DNA of 64,000 bases, taken from assembly GCF_008973465.1 (NCBI RefSeq), contig NZ_WBXN01000004.1, positions 496,001 to 560,000 of the forward strand, in the 5' to 3' direction. Shown here one piece after another: positions 33,552 through 42,229 of this stretch. How positions within the stretch are numbered: position 1 is the stretch's first letter; each line of letters opens with the position of its first letter. A program made the translations under genes and the position numbers. The notes under the pieces were generated by a model that did not search any database, was not told the DNA's origin, and worked only from the letters and a program-made list of their open reading frames with translations. Source of the stretch: Streptomyces sp. SS1-1. GTDB taxonomy: Bacteria; Actinomycetota; Actinomycetes; Streptomycetales; Streptomycetaceae.

Positions 33552-35321
33552 CTAGGCCACCTGGCCGCTGTGCAGGGCGGTGTACGCGCCGTCACGGGCG
33601 AGGAGTTCCTCGTGGGTGCCGGTCTCCTGGACGCGGCCGTCGCCCATCACCACGATCCGGTCCGCGCCCCGCACGGTGGACAGGCGGTGCGCCACGACGA
33701 ATGTGGTCCGGCCGCGCAGCAGCCGGGCCAGGGCCTCCTGGACGAGCGCCTCGGAGCGGGTGTCCAGGGCGGAGGTCGCCTCGTCGAGGACGAGGACCCG
33801 GGGGTCGCGGATGAGGGCCCGCGCGATGGCCAGGCGCTGCTTCTGCCCGCCGGACAGGCGTGCGCCGCGCTCGCCGACCAGGGTGTCCAGGCCCTGCGGC
33901 AGGCGGTCCACGAACTCCAGCGCGTTGGCGTCCCGCAGGGCCGCCCGGACGGTCTCCTCGTCGGCGTCGTCCATGCCGTAGGCGACGTTCTCGCGGACGG
34001 TGCCGTCGAACAGGATGGACTCCTGCGGCACGACCGACAGGAACCGCCGGTAGGTGCGCAGGTCGAGGGTGTTCATGTCGACGCCGTCCACGAGGACACG
34101 GCCGGCGGTGGGGCGGATGAACCCGATCACGAGGTTGAGCACGGTGGACTTGCCGGCGCCGGACGCGCCGACGAGGGCGATGGTCTCGCCCGGCGCCACG
34201 TCGAGGGTGAAGTCCCGGACGGCGGGCCGGTCGCCGTCCTCGTAGGCGTGGGTGACGGCCTCGAAGGTCACGGCGCCGCGCAGCGCGGTGAGTTCGTCCT
34301 TGCCCTCGTTGTCCTCCAGTTCGGGCGCCTGCAGGACCTCGCCGACCGAACGGACCGACTCCAGGCCCTTGGTGATGACGGGCGCCAGACCGGCGAGCGT
34401 GGTCGTGGAGTTGGTGAGGGTGGTCAGGAACGCGCTGAGCATGACGACGTCGCCCGGTGTGACGCCCCAGACGCCGTAGTACGAGACGAGTGCCGCGCCG
34501 GCGAGGACGAGGACGCCGACGACGTTGAGCACGACCCAGGCGAGCGAGCCGAAGCGGCCGTTGACGAGGTCGAGCCGGATGCCGGAGGTGAGCAGCCGGT
34601 GGAGGGTGCCGTCCATGCGCCGCAGCGCCTTGCCCTCCAGGCCGTGGGCGCGGGTGACGGGGATGAGGCGGGTCATCTCGGTGACCCGGGAGGACAGGGT
34701 CTCGACCTCGTGCCGGAAGTGCTCGTTGTGGGTGCGCAGCCGGGCCCGCAGCCGGGCGACGACGAGCGCGGCGACGGGGACGACGACGAGGAAGACGGGC
34801 ACGAACTCCGGTGTGCGCACGGCGATGATGGCGAGGCCGCCGATGAGCACGGTGGTGGCGCCGAGGCCGGTCTCCGCGGTCTGCTGCACCATCTGCTCGA
34901 CGGTCTCCACGTCGCGGACGACCTTGGCCTGGAGCACACCGGCGCTGACCCGCGCGTGGTAGCCGATGGACAGCTGCTGCATCCGGGTGCACAGCGCGGA
35001 GCGCAGTGCGGTGCCCATCCGCCGCACGCTGCCGTACAGCAGGCGGACGTAGAGGACGTGCAGGGGGTAGTTGAGCAGCAGGATGAGCAGGATGACGCCG
35101 GTGCTCAGCCAGAGCCGGGAGACCGGCTGGTGCTGCACGACGGTGTCGATGATGAACGCGGTGATCAGGGGCAGCAGCCAGATCGGGCTGTGCTTGACGG
35201 TGAACACGCCGACCGCCGCCGCGAGGCGGCGACGGTCGGCGCGGAACAGGTAGGCGAGCGTGCGGACGGGGTGCTCGTCCCGGTAGCGGTGGTCGAGCGG
35301 TCTCTCCTGCGACGACGCCAT
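33552..35321 (-). CDS. ABC exporter, fused membrane and ATPase domains
   Basis: 589 residues, ATG 35321. Exporter-type membrane domain to about 335, then ATPase domain with Walker A GASGAGKST, signature LSGGQKQR, Walker B VLVLDEATS and switch HRLST. No partner half-transporter is adjacent, so it is probably a homodimer. The glycosyltransferase downstream on the same strand suggests a glycosylated lipid or oligosaccharide substrate, but drug or peptide export is equally possible from sequence alone. Confidence 0.92.
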   Translation of the reverse strand: MASSQERPLDHRYRDEHPVRTLAYLFRADRRRLAAAVGVFTVKHSPIWLLPLITAFIIDTVVQHQPVSRLWLSTGVILLILLLNYPLHVLYVRLLYGSVRRMGTALRSALCTRMQQLSIGYHARVSAGVLQAKVVRDVETVEQMVQQTAETGLGATTVLIGGLAIIAVRTPEFVPVFLVVVPVAALVVARLRARLRTHNEHFRHEVETLSSRVTEMTRLIPVTRAHGLEGKALRRMDGTLHRLLTSGIRLDLVNGRFGSLAWVVLNVVGVLVLAGAALVSYYGVWGVTPGDVVMLSAFLTTLTNSTTTLAGLAPVITKGLESVRSVGEVLQAPELEDNEGKDELTALRGAVTFEAVTHAYEDGDRPAVRDFTLDVAPGETIALVGASGAGKSTVLNLVIGFIRPTAGRVLVDGVDMNTLDLRTYRRFLSVVPQESILFDGTVRENVAYGMDDADEETVRAALRDANALEFVDRLPQGLDTLVGERGARLSGGQKQRLAIARALIRDPRVLVLDEATSALDTRSEALVQEALARLLRGRTTFVVAHRLSTVRGADRIVVMGDGRVQETGTHEELLARDGAYTALHSGQVA

Positions 35322-35364
35322 CGGCGGTGCCCTCCCCCCGGGGCCGTGGGATCGGGACGGCGGG

Positions 35365-36222
35365 TCACACGGCGTCGAGCTCGGCGAACTCCTTCTCGGT
35401 GAGGCTCAGTTCGGCCGCGGCGAGCGAGTCCCGGATGGTCTCCGGCCGGCTGGAACCCGGGATCGGCACGACCACGGGGGACTTGGCGAGCATCCAGGCC
35501 AGGCAGACCTGCTGCGGGCTCACCCCGTGGGCCTCGGCGACCCGGGCGAACGGGGCGTAGGCGGAGCCGAGTTCACCTGCCTTGGCGATGCCGCCGAGCG
35601 GGCTCCACGGCAGGAACGCGATGCCGCGCTCGTCGCACAGGCGCAGTTCCGGCTCGCTGGAGCGGAACGCCGGGGAGAACTGGTTCTGCACGGAGACCAG
35701 CCGGCCGCCGAGGATCTCGTCGGCCTCGCGGATCTGGTCGGGGTTCGCGTTGGAGATGCCCGCCATGCGGATCTTGCCCTCGTCGAGCAGTTCCCGCAGG
35801 GCGCCGACGGACTCGGCGTACGGCACCCGGGGGTCGGGGCGGTGGAACTGGTAGAGCCCGATGGCCTCCACACCGAGCCGGCGCAGGGACGCCTCGCAGG
35901 CCTCCTTGAGGTGCCGGGGGCTGCCGTCCAGGGTCCAGCTGCCGTCGCCGGGGCGCAGATGGCCGCCCTTGGTGGCGACGAGGACGTCCTTGCCCCTCTC
36001 GTGGGAGGCGAGGGCCTTGGCGATCAGGGTCTCGTTGTGGCCGACCTCGTCGGCGTCGCGGTGGTAGGCGTCCGCGGTGTCGATGAGCGTGACGCCCGCG
36101 TCGAGCGCGGCGTGCAGGGTCGCGAGGGACCGGGCCTCGTCCGGGCGTCCCTCGATCGACATGGGCATCCCGCCCAGTCCGATGGCGCTGACCTCGACGT
36201 CCCCGATACGGCGGGTGTGCAT
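35365..36222 (-). CDS. Aldo/keto reductase
   Basis: 285 residues, start 36222. Tetrad residues are the Asp and Tyr of DTADAYHRD, the Lys of VATKGG and the His of YQFHRPDP. The C-terminal IPGSSRPETIRDSL is the NADPH 2'-phosphate loop. It resembles the Tas/YajO-like oxidoreductases. The dyad at 36323-36345, shared with the aldo/keto reductase at 3138, lies about 100 bases before its start and could equally serve the divergent Gfo/Idh/MocA gene. It precedes the ABC/glycosyltransferase genes on the same strand by 43 bases. Confidence 0.9.
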   Translation of the reverse strand: MHTRRIGDVEVSAIGLGGMPMSIEGRPDEARSLATLHAALDAGVTLIDTADAYHRDADEVGHNETLIAKALASHERGKDVLVATKGGHLRPGDGSWTLDGSPRHLKEACEASLRRLGVEAIGLYQFHRPDPRVPYAESVGALRELLDEGKIRMAGISNANPDQIREADEILGGRLVSVQNQFSPAFRSSEPELRLCDERGIAFLPWSPLGGIAKAGELGSAYAPFARVAEAHGVSPQQVCLAWMLAKSPVVVPIPGSSRPETIRDSLAAAELSLTEKEFAELDAV

Positions 36223-36322
36223 GGGTTCGTGACCTCTTTCGCGTCGCGCGGTGGTGGGCGTTCCCGGACCTCACCAGCCTGACCGCCGTGCCGCGCGAGG
36301 TCCAATAGAAGAATGAGAACGC

Positions 36323-36345
36323 ATTCAGCGACGGTGCCGCTGAAT
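36323..36345. promoter_or_regulatory. Dyad operator shared with the 3.0 kb locus
   Basis: ATTCAGCG-N7-CGCTGAAT, a perfect 8-base inverted repeat around ACGGTGC, in the divergent promoter of two oxidoreductase genes. GAATG at 36311-36315 gives an extra half-site that pairs with CATTC. Twenty of 23 positions equal those at 3011-3033. Confidence 0.6.
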
Positions 36346-36454
36346 CGCGTGGCGGGTCCCCGGAGGCGGTGACCGCAAACCGGGCCGCTTGCGCGGTGCC
36401 GGGACCGGTGTGGCACGCTCGGCCGGTGTTTCCCGGACTGTGAGAGGCGGCGGC

Positions 36455-37342
36455 ATGCGCATCGGACTGCTAGGAACCGGCCCGTGGGCCCGGATGGCCC
36501 ACGCCCCCGCCCTGAGCGAGCACGGCGAGCTGGACTTCGCCGGCGTGTGGGGCCGCCGTACGGCTCCCACGAAGGAACTCGCCGACGCCCACGGCGTCCG
36601 CGCCTACGACGACGTCGACGCGCTGATCGCCGACGTGGACGCGGTGGCCGTGGCGCTGCCGCCGGACATCCAGGCGGAGCTGGCCGCCCGGGCCGCGCGG
36701 GCCGGCCGGCATCTGCTGCTGGACAAGCCCCTGGCGCCCACGGTGGCCCAGGCACGGGAGGTCGTGGCGGCCGCCGGGGAGACCGGGGTGGCCTCGGTGG
36801 TGTTCTTCACCGCCCGGTTCCAGCCGGAGACGGAGGACTGGATCGGCCGGCAGGCCGCCGCCGGGAGCTGGTTCACGGGGCGGGCCGAGTGGCTGGGCGC
36901 GGTGTTCAGCGGCGAGGACAGCCCGTTCGCCGACTCGCCGTGGCGGCGGGACAAGGGCGCCCTGTGGGACGTCGGCCCGCACGCCCTGTCGGTGCTGCTG
37001 CCGGTGCTGGGCGACGCCCGGCGGGTGGCGGCGGCCGCGCACGGTCCCGGGGACACCGTCCATCTGGTCCTGGAGCACTCCGGCGGAGCGTCCAGCACGC
37101 TCACGCTGAGTCTCACGGCACCTCCCGCGGCGGCCGGGGCGACGGTGGAGTTGCGGGGCGCGGCCGGGGTGGCGCTCCTCCCGGAGTCCACCGCGACCGC
37201 GGTGGACGCGCTGCGCGGGGCGGCGGACGCCCTGCTGGGCGCGGTCCGCACCGGAGAGCCGCACGCCTGCGACGCGCGGTTCGGTCTGCGCGTGACGGAG
37301 ATCCTGGCGGACGCGGAGGCCCGGCTCGCCGCCGGAGGCTGA
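36455..37342 (+). CDS. Gfo/Idh/MocA family oxidoreductase
   Basis: 295 residues, ATG 36455 with GAGAGG upstream. The N-terminal Rossmann domain starts MRIGLLGTGPWARMAHAPAL; the EKP-equivalent catalytic lysine is in LLLDKPLAPT (residue about 97). The C-terminal alpha/beta domain is shorter than usual. The family oxidises or reduces sugars, inositols and related polyols with NAD(P). It is divergent from the aldo/keto reductase and probably co-regulated through the dyad between them. Confidence 0.88.
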   Translation: MRIGLLGTGPWARMAHAPALSEHGELDFAGVWGRRTAPTKELADAHGVRAYDDVDALIADVDAVAVALPPDIQAELAARAARAGRHLLLDKPLAPTVAQAREVVAAAGETGVASVVFFTARFQPETEDWIGRQAAAGSWFTGRAEWLGAVFSGEDSPFADSPWRRDKGALWDVGPHALSVLLPVLGDARRVAAAAHGPGDTVHLVLEHSGGASSTLTLSLTAPPAAAGATVELRGAAGVALLPESTATAVDALRGAADALLGAVRTGEPHACDARFGLRVTEILADAEARLAAGG

Positions 37343-37386
37343 CGAGCGGGCCGCCCGCGCGGAGCACACTGGGGCCTGGAGGGAGC

Positions 37387-38142
37387 CTAGAGGTTGTAGC
37401 CGCCGGACACCTCGATGGTCTGGGCGGTGACCCAGCGGCTCTCGTCGGAGACGAGGGTGGCGATCATCGCGCCGATGTCGTCGGGCTCCCCGACCCGGCC
37501 GAGCGCGGTCCGCTCGGCGAGCGCCGGGATGATCTCCGGGAACCGGGTGAAGGCGTCGTCGCCGAGCCGGGTGCGGGTCGCGCCCGGGGCGACGCCGTTG
37601 ACGCGGATGCCACGCGGGCTGAACTCCTTGGCCAGGGCCCGGGTCAGGACATCCAGTCCACCCTTGACGGCGGCGTAGGCGGAGTAGCCGGGCTGCAGCC
37701 CGGAGGACGTGACGTTGCTGCTGGTGTTGACGACGGAGCCGCCGTCCGCCAGCAGCGGGAGCAGGGTCTGGGTGAGGAAGTAGGGGCCCTTCAGCAGGAC
37801 CCGCATCAGCCGGTCGAAGTCGTCCTCGGTCGTGTCCTCGAACATCGCGGTGTGGGCGATGCCGGCGTTGTTCACGAGGTGGTCGAAGGTGTCGCGCCGC
37901 CAGACGTCCCGCAGCGCGTCCGTGACGGCGTCGCGGAAGGCCGGGAAGCCGGCGCTGTCACCGACGTCCAGGGGCAGGGCGACGGCGGTACCGCCGGCCT
38001 TCTCGATCGCGGCGACGGTCTCCAGGCCGCCCTCCTTGTTCCTGCCGTAGGTGAGGATCACCCCGACGCCGCGCTGGGCGATCTCGAGGGCGGCGCTGCG
38101 CCCGATGCCGGAACTGGCCCCGGTGACGATGGCGACCTTCAT
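37387..38142 (-). CDS. Short-chain dehydrogenase/reductase (FabG-like)
   Basis: 251 residues, ATG 38142 with GAAGGAGAG upstream. Classical SDR: TGASSGIGR cofactor loop, NNAG, catalytic Ser/Tyr/Lys as SSNVTSSGLQPGYSAYAAVKGG, and C-terminal SGGYNL. It is an NAD(P)-dependent oxidoreductase of unknown substrate. It is divergent from an AraC regulator whose likely operators (repeats at 38225-38275) lie between the two genes, so it is probably the AraC target. Confidence 0.92.
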   Translation of the reverse strand: MKVAIVTGASSGIGRSAALEIAQRGVGVILTYGRNKEGGLETVAAIEKAGGTAVALPLDVGDSAGFPAFRDAVTDALRDVWRRDTFDHLVNNAGIAHTAMFEDTTEDDFDRLMRVLLKGPYFLTQTLLPLLADGGSVVNTSSNVTSSGLQPGYSAYAAVKGGLDVLTRALAKEFSPRGIRVNGVAPGATRTRLGDDAFTRFPEIIPALAERTALGRVGEPDDIGAMIATLVSDESRWVTAQTIEVSGGYNL

Positions 38143-38224
38143 GGCGTCTCTCCTTCGCGGAAATGGTTCATATCTGTCGCCCCGGCTTGCACCGGAACAA
38201 CCTCGATGCCTCCATTCAAAGCCT

Positions 38225-38275
38225 CTGACCTGCACAAACGTTAGAACGATCCTCTCGCTGACCTGCACGATCCTC
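38225..38275. promoter_or_regulatory. Direct-repeat operator region of the AraC/SDR divergent promoter
   Basis: CTGACCTGCAC occurs at 38225-38235 and 38258-38268 (33-base pitch, about three helix turns). ACGATCCTC occurs at 38246-38254 and 38267-38275 (21-base pitch, two turns). Same-face direct repeats are the usual form of AraC-family sites. Confidence 0.6.
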
Positions 38276-38319
38276 CCGCGTACGGGAACAGGGGCCCGGT
38301 GCGGTGCTGCAATGGACGT

Positions 38320-39225
38320 ATGGACCTCACGGAACTCAAGGCGCTGCTCGCCCGGCACGCGCGGCCCGACTCGACGACCGCGATCGAGGGCGTCCATGTC
38401 GCGCGGATCGACCGGTCCGGACCGCCGGCCCCCGAGACGTCGGGCACGATCCTCGCGGTCATCGCCCAGGGGGCCAAACGGCTCGCTCTCGGGGACCGCG
38501 TCTTCGAGTACGGCCCCGGCGAGTACCTGGTCGCCTCCGTCGACCTGCCCGTCACCGGCCAGTTCACCCGGGCCGGCCCCGAGCACCCGGCGCTCGGCTT
38601 CGGCATGGTCCTGGAGCCGTCGGCGGTCGCGGAGCTGCTGCTCCAGGCCGGACCGGGGGCGGGCGCCCGGACCGGCGGCGGCACCCCCTCGGGGATCGCC
38701 GTCAGCACCGCCTCCGACGCGCTGCTCGACGCCGTGGTACGGCTGCTGCGCCTGCTGGACGAGCCGCGCGACCGCGACGTCCTCGCCCCGCTGGTGAAGC
38801 GGGAGATCCTGTGGCGGGTGATCACCGGCGAGCAGGGCGCGACGGTGCGTCAACTGGGCCTCGCCGACAGCGGTCTGAGCCATGTGTCACGTGCCGTGCG
38901 GTGGATCCGCGAGCACTACGCGGAGCCCTTCCAGGTCGAGGACGTGGCCCGGATGTCCGGCATGAGCGCCTCCGCGTTCTACCGCAACTTCCAGGCGGTG
39001 ACCGCGATGAGCCCCATCCAGTTCCAGAAGCAGATCCGGCTCCAGGAGGCACGGCTGCTGCTGGCCACCAGGCCCGGTGACGTCACGGGGGTGGGCCGCA
39101 GTGTCGGCTACGACAACCCCTCGCAGTTCAGCCGGGAGTACCGCCGCCAGTTCGGGACACCGCCCAGCCGGGACGCCGCACGGCTGCGCCGCACGGCACG
39201 CGGCGCAGCGGGCGCCCCGTCCTGA
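38320..39225 (+). CDS. AraC family regulator with AraC_N (PF06719-type) domain
   Basis: 301 residues, ATG 38320. The N-terminal domain (MDLTELKALLARHA to about 180) has the cupin-like sequence ILAVIAQGAKRLALGDRVFEYGPGEYLVASVDLPVTGQ of this subgroup. The C-terminal double helix-turn-helix spans 195-290 (VEDVARMSGMSASAFYRNFQAVTAMSPIQFQKQIRLQEARLLL, and VGYDNPSQFSREYRRQFG). It is divergent from the SDR gene and probably activates it through the direct repeats between them. Confidence 0.92.
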   Translation: MDLTELKALLARHARPDSTTAIEGVHVARIDRSGPPAPETSGTILAVIAQGAKRLALGDRVFEYGPGEYLVASVDLPVTGQFTRAGPEHPALGFGMVLEPSAVAELLLQAGPGAGARTGGGTPSGIAVSTASDALLDAVVRLLRLLDEPRDRDVLAPLVKREILWRVITGEQGATVRQLGLADSGLSHVSRAVRWIREHYAEPFQVEDVARMSGMSASAFYRNFQAVTAMSPIQFQKQIRLQEARLLLATRPGDVTGVGRSVGYDNPSQFSREYRRQFGTPPSRDAARLRRTARGAAGAPS

Positions 39226-39234
39226 GCGGTTCGG

Positions 39235-40131
39235 CTAATCGCCGCTCGGGGGCTGGAAGTTGATCCGCTCATTGACGACGGGGAAGCCCGCCTTGGCGAA
39301 GTGCGCGGCCATGGGGGCGTTGCCCTGGTCGGTGGACGCGGTGACCCGCTCGGCGCCGTGCCGGACCAGATGGTGGGTGCACTCGGCGAGCAGGTCGTAG
39401 GCGTAGCCGTGGCCGCGTTGCTCGGGGACGACGCCGATGAACCCGATGGTCGGTCCGGACGGGTTGTGCGCGGGGACGTGGATGCCGGCGAGCTCGCCGT
39501 CGGGTGTCCGGGCGATCCGCCACCACTCCCGCGGGGAGGGGCACCAGTGGAAGAAGTCCAGCTCCTCCTGGGCGGCGAGGTCGAGGCCGCCCTCCTCGAT
39601 GGCGCGCAGCGCGTGGGCGTCGAGGGTGGCGGAGTGGATGCGCCGCAGGGCGTCGAAGAAGACGGCGTCGTCCGGCTCGGGCTCGAACCGCAGACGTCCG
39701 GGGCGCTCGGGCAGCCCCAGGTCGGGCGTCCAGCGGTACTGGAAACGCTCGACGAGCAGGGTGTGGCCGGCCGCGCGTGCGGCGGTGAAGCGGGCCTCGG
39801 CGGCCGACGTGAGGACGGGGTCGTCCCGCCATCCGCCGGGCAGGTTGATCTCCAGCTCGACCTGCCACGGTGAGGTGCGCAGCAGCGCGGCTCCGGCCTC
39901 CTCCTCGCCCTCGGCGACGTCGAACCAGTTGACGTTGACCGGCTCCTGATCGTCCGGGCCGCCCCACCAGGCACCGCGGGCGACGACGGTTCCGTCGCGC
40001 AGGGCCACCCGTTTCCACTCGGGGCGGAACACGGTCCTCAGGTGTCCCTCGGCGGCGGAGAGCGGATCGGGGTGGGCGTCGAAGAGTTCGGCGTCGGCGG
40101 CGGTGAGCGTGCGGATGACCAAATCGGTCAT
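39235..40131 (-). CDS. GNAT family N-acetyltransferase
   Basis: 298 residues, ATG 40131 with GGAGGA five bases upstream. The acetyl-CoA binding block is IGFIGVVPEQRGHGYAYDLLAECTHHLV (about 225-250), followed by ASTDQGNAPMAAHFAKAGFPVVNERINF. The first 190 residues are a degenerate GNAT or substrate-binding half. The substrate is unknown. It converges closely (9 bases) on the AraC gene and is divergent from the GH64 gene. Confidence 0.83.
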   Translation of the reverse strand: MTDLVIRTLTAADAELFDAHPDPLSAAEGHLRTVFRPEWKRVALRDGTVVARGAWWGGPDDQEPVNVNWFDVAEGEEEAGAALLRTSPWQVELEINLPGGWRDDPVLTSAAEARFTAARAAGHTLLVERFQYRWTPDLGLPERPGRLRFEPEPDDAVFFDALRRIHSATLDAHALRAIEEGGLDLAAQEELDFFHWCPSPREWWRIARTPDGELAGIHVPAHNPSGPTIGFIGVVPEQRGHGYAYDLLAECTHHLVRHGAERVTASTDQGNAPMAAHFAKAGFPVVNERINFQPPSGD

Positions 40132-40243
40132 GAAGTCCTCCGGGTCGCGGACGGTGAAAGCCCCCGGACGGTACGTGGCCTCTTACGCCACCGTCCACGG
40201 CTTTTCCCGGCCAGCTGGCCTTCGCGCCCCTTCCGGCTTTCCG

Positions 40244-40255
40244 GGGAGCGCTCTC
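40244..40255. promoter_or_regulatory. Imperfect LacI-type operator
   Basis: GGGAGCGCTCTC, a one-mismatch version of the palindrome at 40429-40440, 185 bases upstream of it. The pair could allow looping by a LacI-family repressor. Confidence 0.45.
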
Positions 40256-40428
40256 AAAGGTCCCGGACGCCTTAAGGCGGCCTTAGGCAAAGATTAAACG
40301 ATCGTGCATGTTTCATGACCATCGATATTTCCCCAGGTCAGAGCGGTTTCGGCTCGACGCGAGCCTGTTGGCCCCTGCGGAAGGGGTGCGTACCATCGGG
40401 GCCCATCGACGGCATGGCCCTCGTTTCA

Positions 40429-40440
40429 GAGAGCGCTCTC
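40429..40440. promoter_or_regulatory. LacI-type operator of the GH64 glucanase
   Basis: Perfect 12-base palindrome GAGAGCGCTCTC, 75 bases before the glucanase start. It is identical to the core of the site before the secreted protease at 4331-4342. Confidence 0.6.
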
Positions 40441-40515
40441 AGAAGGCTCTCACGGACGTCGGAGGAGCAGCCGCCGACCAAGGCACCCGCTCGACACCCC
40501 CGGGAGACCCCCCAC

Positions 40516-41718
40516 ATGACATCCCGACACCAGCGCCCCCTCGGCCGCCGCCGGCTCCTGTTCGCCCTCGGCGGCGCGGCGGTCGCCGTCCCCGCCATCG
40601 CCACCGTCGCGCCGTACGCCCTCGCCGGGACGTCCGGGGACGGCGAGGCGAAGGCGGCGGCCGACACGCTGCCGCTGACGATCGTCAACAGCAACGGCGA
40701 GTTCGACGACGCGAACGTGCACGTCTACGTCGTCGGCAACCAGGACGGGCGTCAGGTGCGCCTCACCCCGGAGGGCACCCTCGCGCCGATCGCCCTGTCG
40801 GACAACGGCGCCGACGGCTTCACCGACTACGCGATCAGCCTCACCGGGAGCGAGACCAAGCTGTCCCTCCCCCACATGTCCGGCCGGATCTACGTGGCGC
40901 TCGGCGAGAAGCTCAAGTTCAAGGCGGTCGCCGACGGGAACGGGAACGCCGCGCTCCAGTACCCGGCCGGCTGGGTCTCCTCGGACCCCAACTTCCCGGT
41001 GCTGCACGACTGCGCCGAGTTCACGTTCAACTCCTCCGGGATGTTCTGCAACACCACCATGGTCGACATGTTCAGCGTCCCGCTGAGCATCCGGCTCACC
41101 GGTGACAAGGACCAGACGACGGGCAAGCTGAAGGCGGGCGGGCGCGCGAGCGTCTTCGACGCGGTCCGCGCGGCCGGGGACTTCGCCGAGCTCGTCGTGG
41201 ACGACACCCGGGTCATCGCGCCCGGTCACGGCCTGGACGCCGGCCTGTTCGCCAAGGACTACTTCGCCCCCTACATCGACGAGGTGTGGAGCACGTACAC
41301 GGGCCGGGACCTCACCGTGAAGACCAACGCGGGCACGTTCACGGGCCGGGTGCGCGGCGACCGCTTCACCTTCGACGGGCCCGCCCAGGTGTCCTTCGCC
41401 AAGCCGTCGACCCGTGACGTGCTGTTCTGCGACGGCAATCTGGCCGCCCCCAACGACGGCACCACCGGACCGGTCGCGGCCATCCTCGGCGCGGGTTTCA
41501 ACCGCTCGACGCTGCTCGGCGAGCCGGCCCAGCCGACGACCGACCCCACCGGGTTCTACGGCACCGACCTCACCAACCACTACGCCAAGGCCGTGCACGC
41601 GGCCACCGAGGACGGCCGGGCGTACGGCTTCGCCTTCGACGACGTCGCCGACTTCGCGTCGTACATCCAGGACACGGCGCCGACCGGGCTGACGCTGACG
41701 CTCACGCCGTTCGCCTGA
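40516..41718 (+). CDS. Secreted GH64 beta-1,3-glucanase
   Basis: 400 residues, ATG 40516 with GGGAG nine bases upstream. A twin-arginine-type signal (RRRLLFALGG, cleavage near residue 40) is followed by the GH64 fold: DYAISLTG, LHDCAEFTFNSSGMFCNTTMVDMFSVPLSIRL, APYIDEVWSTYTGRDL and VLFCDGNLAAPND. Family members release laminaripentaose from beta-1,3-glucans such as fungal wall or curdlan. The catalytic acids (Glu in the FTF region and Asp of VDMFS) are assigned by family pattern only. LacI-type operators upstream suggest induction by glucan oligosaccharides. Confidence 0.93.
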   Translation: MTSRHQRPLGRRRLLFALGGAAVAVPAIATVAPYALAGTSGDGEAKAAADTLPLTIVNSNGEFDDANVHVYVVGNQDGRQVRLTPEGTLAPIALSDNGADGFTDYAISLTGSETKLSLPHMSGRIYVALGEKLKFKAVADGNGNAALQYPAGWVSSDPNFPVLHDCAEFTFNSSGMFCNTTMVDMFSVPLSIRLTGDKDQTTGKLKAGGRASVFDAVRAAGDFAELVVDDTRVIAPGHGLDAGLFAKDYFAPYIDEVWSTYTGRDLTVKTNAGTFTGRVRGDRFTFDGPAQVSFAKPSTRDVLFCDGNLAAPNDGTTGPVAAILGAGFNRSTLLGEPAQPTTDPTGFYGTDLTNHYAKAVHAATEDGRAYGFAFDDVADFASYIQDTAPTGLTLTLTPFA

Positions 41719-41739
41719 TCCCTCCGGGGCGCGGGGCGG

Positions 41740-41768
41740 CCCGGGGCGGGTTTCCGTCCCGGCCCGGG
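41740..41768 (+). terminator. Terminator after GH64 glucanase
   Basis: 11-base GC stem with one mismatch (41740-41750 with 41758-41768) and a 7-base T-rich loop. Confidence 0.6.
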
Positions 41769-41917
41769 GAGGTACCCCGAGGGTCCGGGGCACGGTGCGC
41801 TCGCGGGCCCGCGGGGCCCTCCGGATGCAGGAGGCGCTCCCGCGATGAATGGTGGGTAGCAGACCCGATGACCGCACCGGGCCCGAACCGAAGATCCCCG
41901 GATCCGAGGGAGCAGAG

Positions 41918-42127
41918 ATGATGCCGACGTCCCAGCCCGAAGCGTCCGGGCCGTCCGAGGAGCGTTGCACCCCGGACGACCTGCTCCACGCCCGCACCGG
42001 CACCGAGGTGTCGCCCGAGGACATCGTGCTTGCCTCGGGCAAGGACCTCACGGCGCACAACCTTGAATGGGCCAAGCGCAAGATCGAGGCGGAAGGGCCC
42101 TCCGCCCTGGAGAAGCTGCTGCCGTAG
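41918..42127 (+). CDS. Small conserved protein of unknown function
   Basis: 69 residues from ATG 41918 (ATG 41921 also possible), with GAGGGAG six bases upstream. The conserved-looking part is CTPDDLLHARTGTEVSPEDIVLASGKDLTAHNLEWAKRKIEAEGPSALEKLLP, which is acidic and helical. It has no signal peptide or membrane segment. I recognise no family. A perfect 15-base terminator follows. Confidence 0.65.
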   Translation: MMPTSQPEASGPSEERCTPDDLLHARTGTEVSPEDIVLASGKDLTAHNLEWAKRKIEAEGPSALEKLLP

Positions 42128-42146
42128 AAGTCCCCCACGGCCCCGA

Positions 42147-42196
42147 CCGCGCGGGCCGCCCAGGGTGCGAGCCGACGCCCGGGGCGGCCCGCGCGG
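42147..42196. terminator. Perfect 15-bp stem terminator between convergent genes
   Basis: Arms 42147-42161 and 42182-42196 are perfect complements, located between the small protein gene and the convergent sulfite oxidase gene. Confidence 0.8.
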
Positions 42197-42229
42197 CGTC
42201 GTAGGCCCGCCGGAGTCACGCGTCGAGGG

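Larger units (their letters stand above)
40132..40515. other. Divergent intergenic region with palindromes, 384 bp
   Basis: This region holds two LacI-type sites (40244-40255 and 40429-40440) and CGCCTTAAGGCG, a perfect 12-base palindrome at 40268-40279. An AT-rich stretch at 40285-40335 is likely to contain the promoters. No convincing small gene is seen. Confidence 0.55.

Noticed and set aside
33552..35321. ABC exporter considered as the graspetide exporter
   Set aside because: It is more than 4 kb away, on the other strand, separated by unrelated genes, and grouped with a glycosyltransferase. It lacks a peptidase C39 domain.
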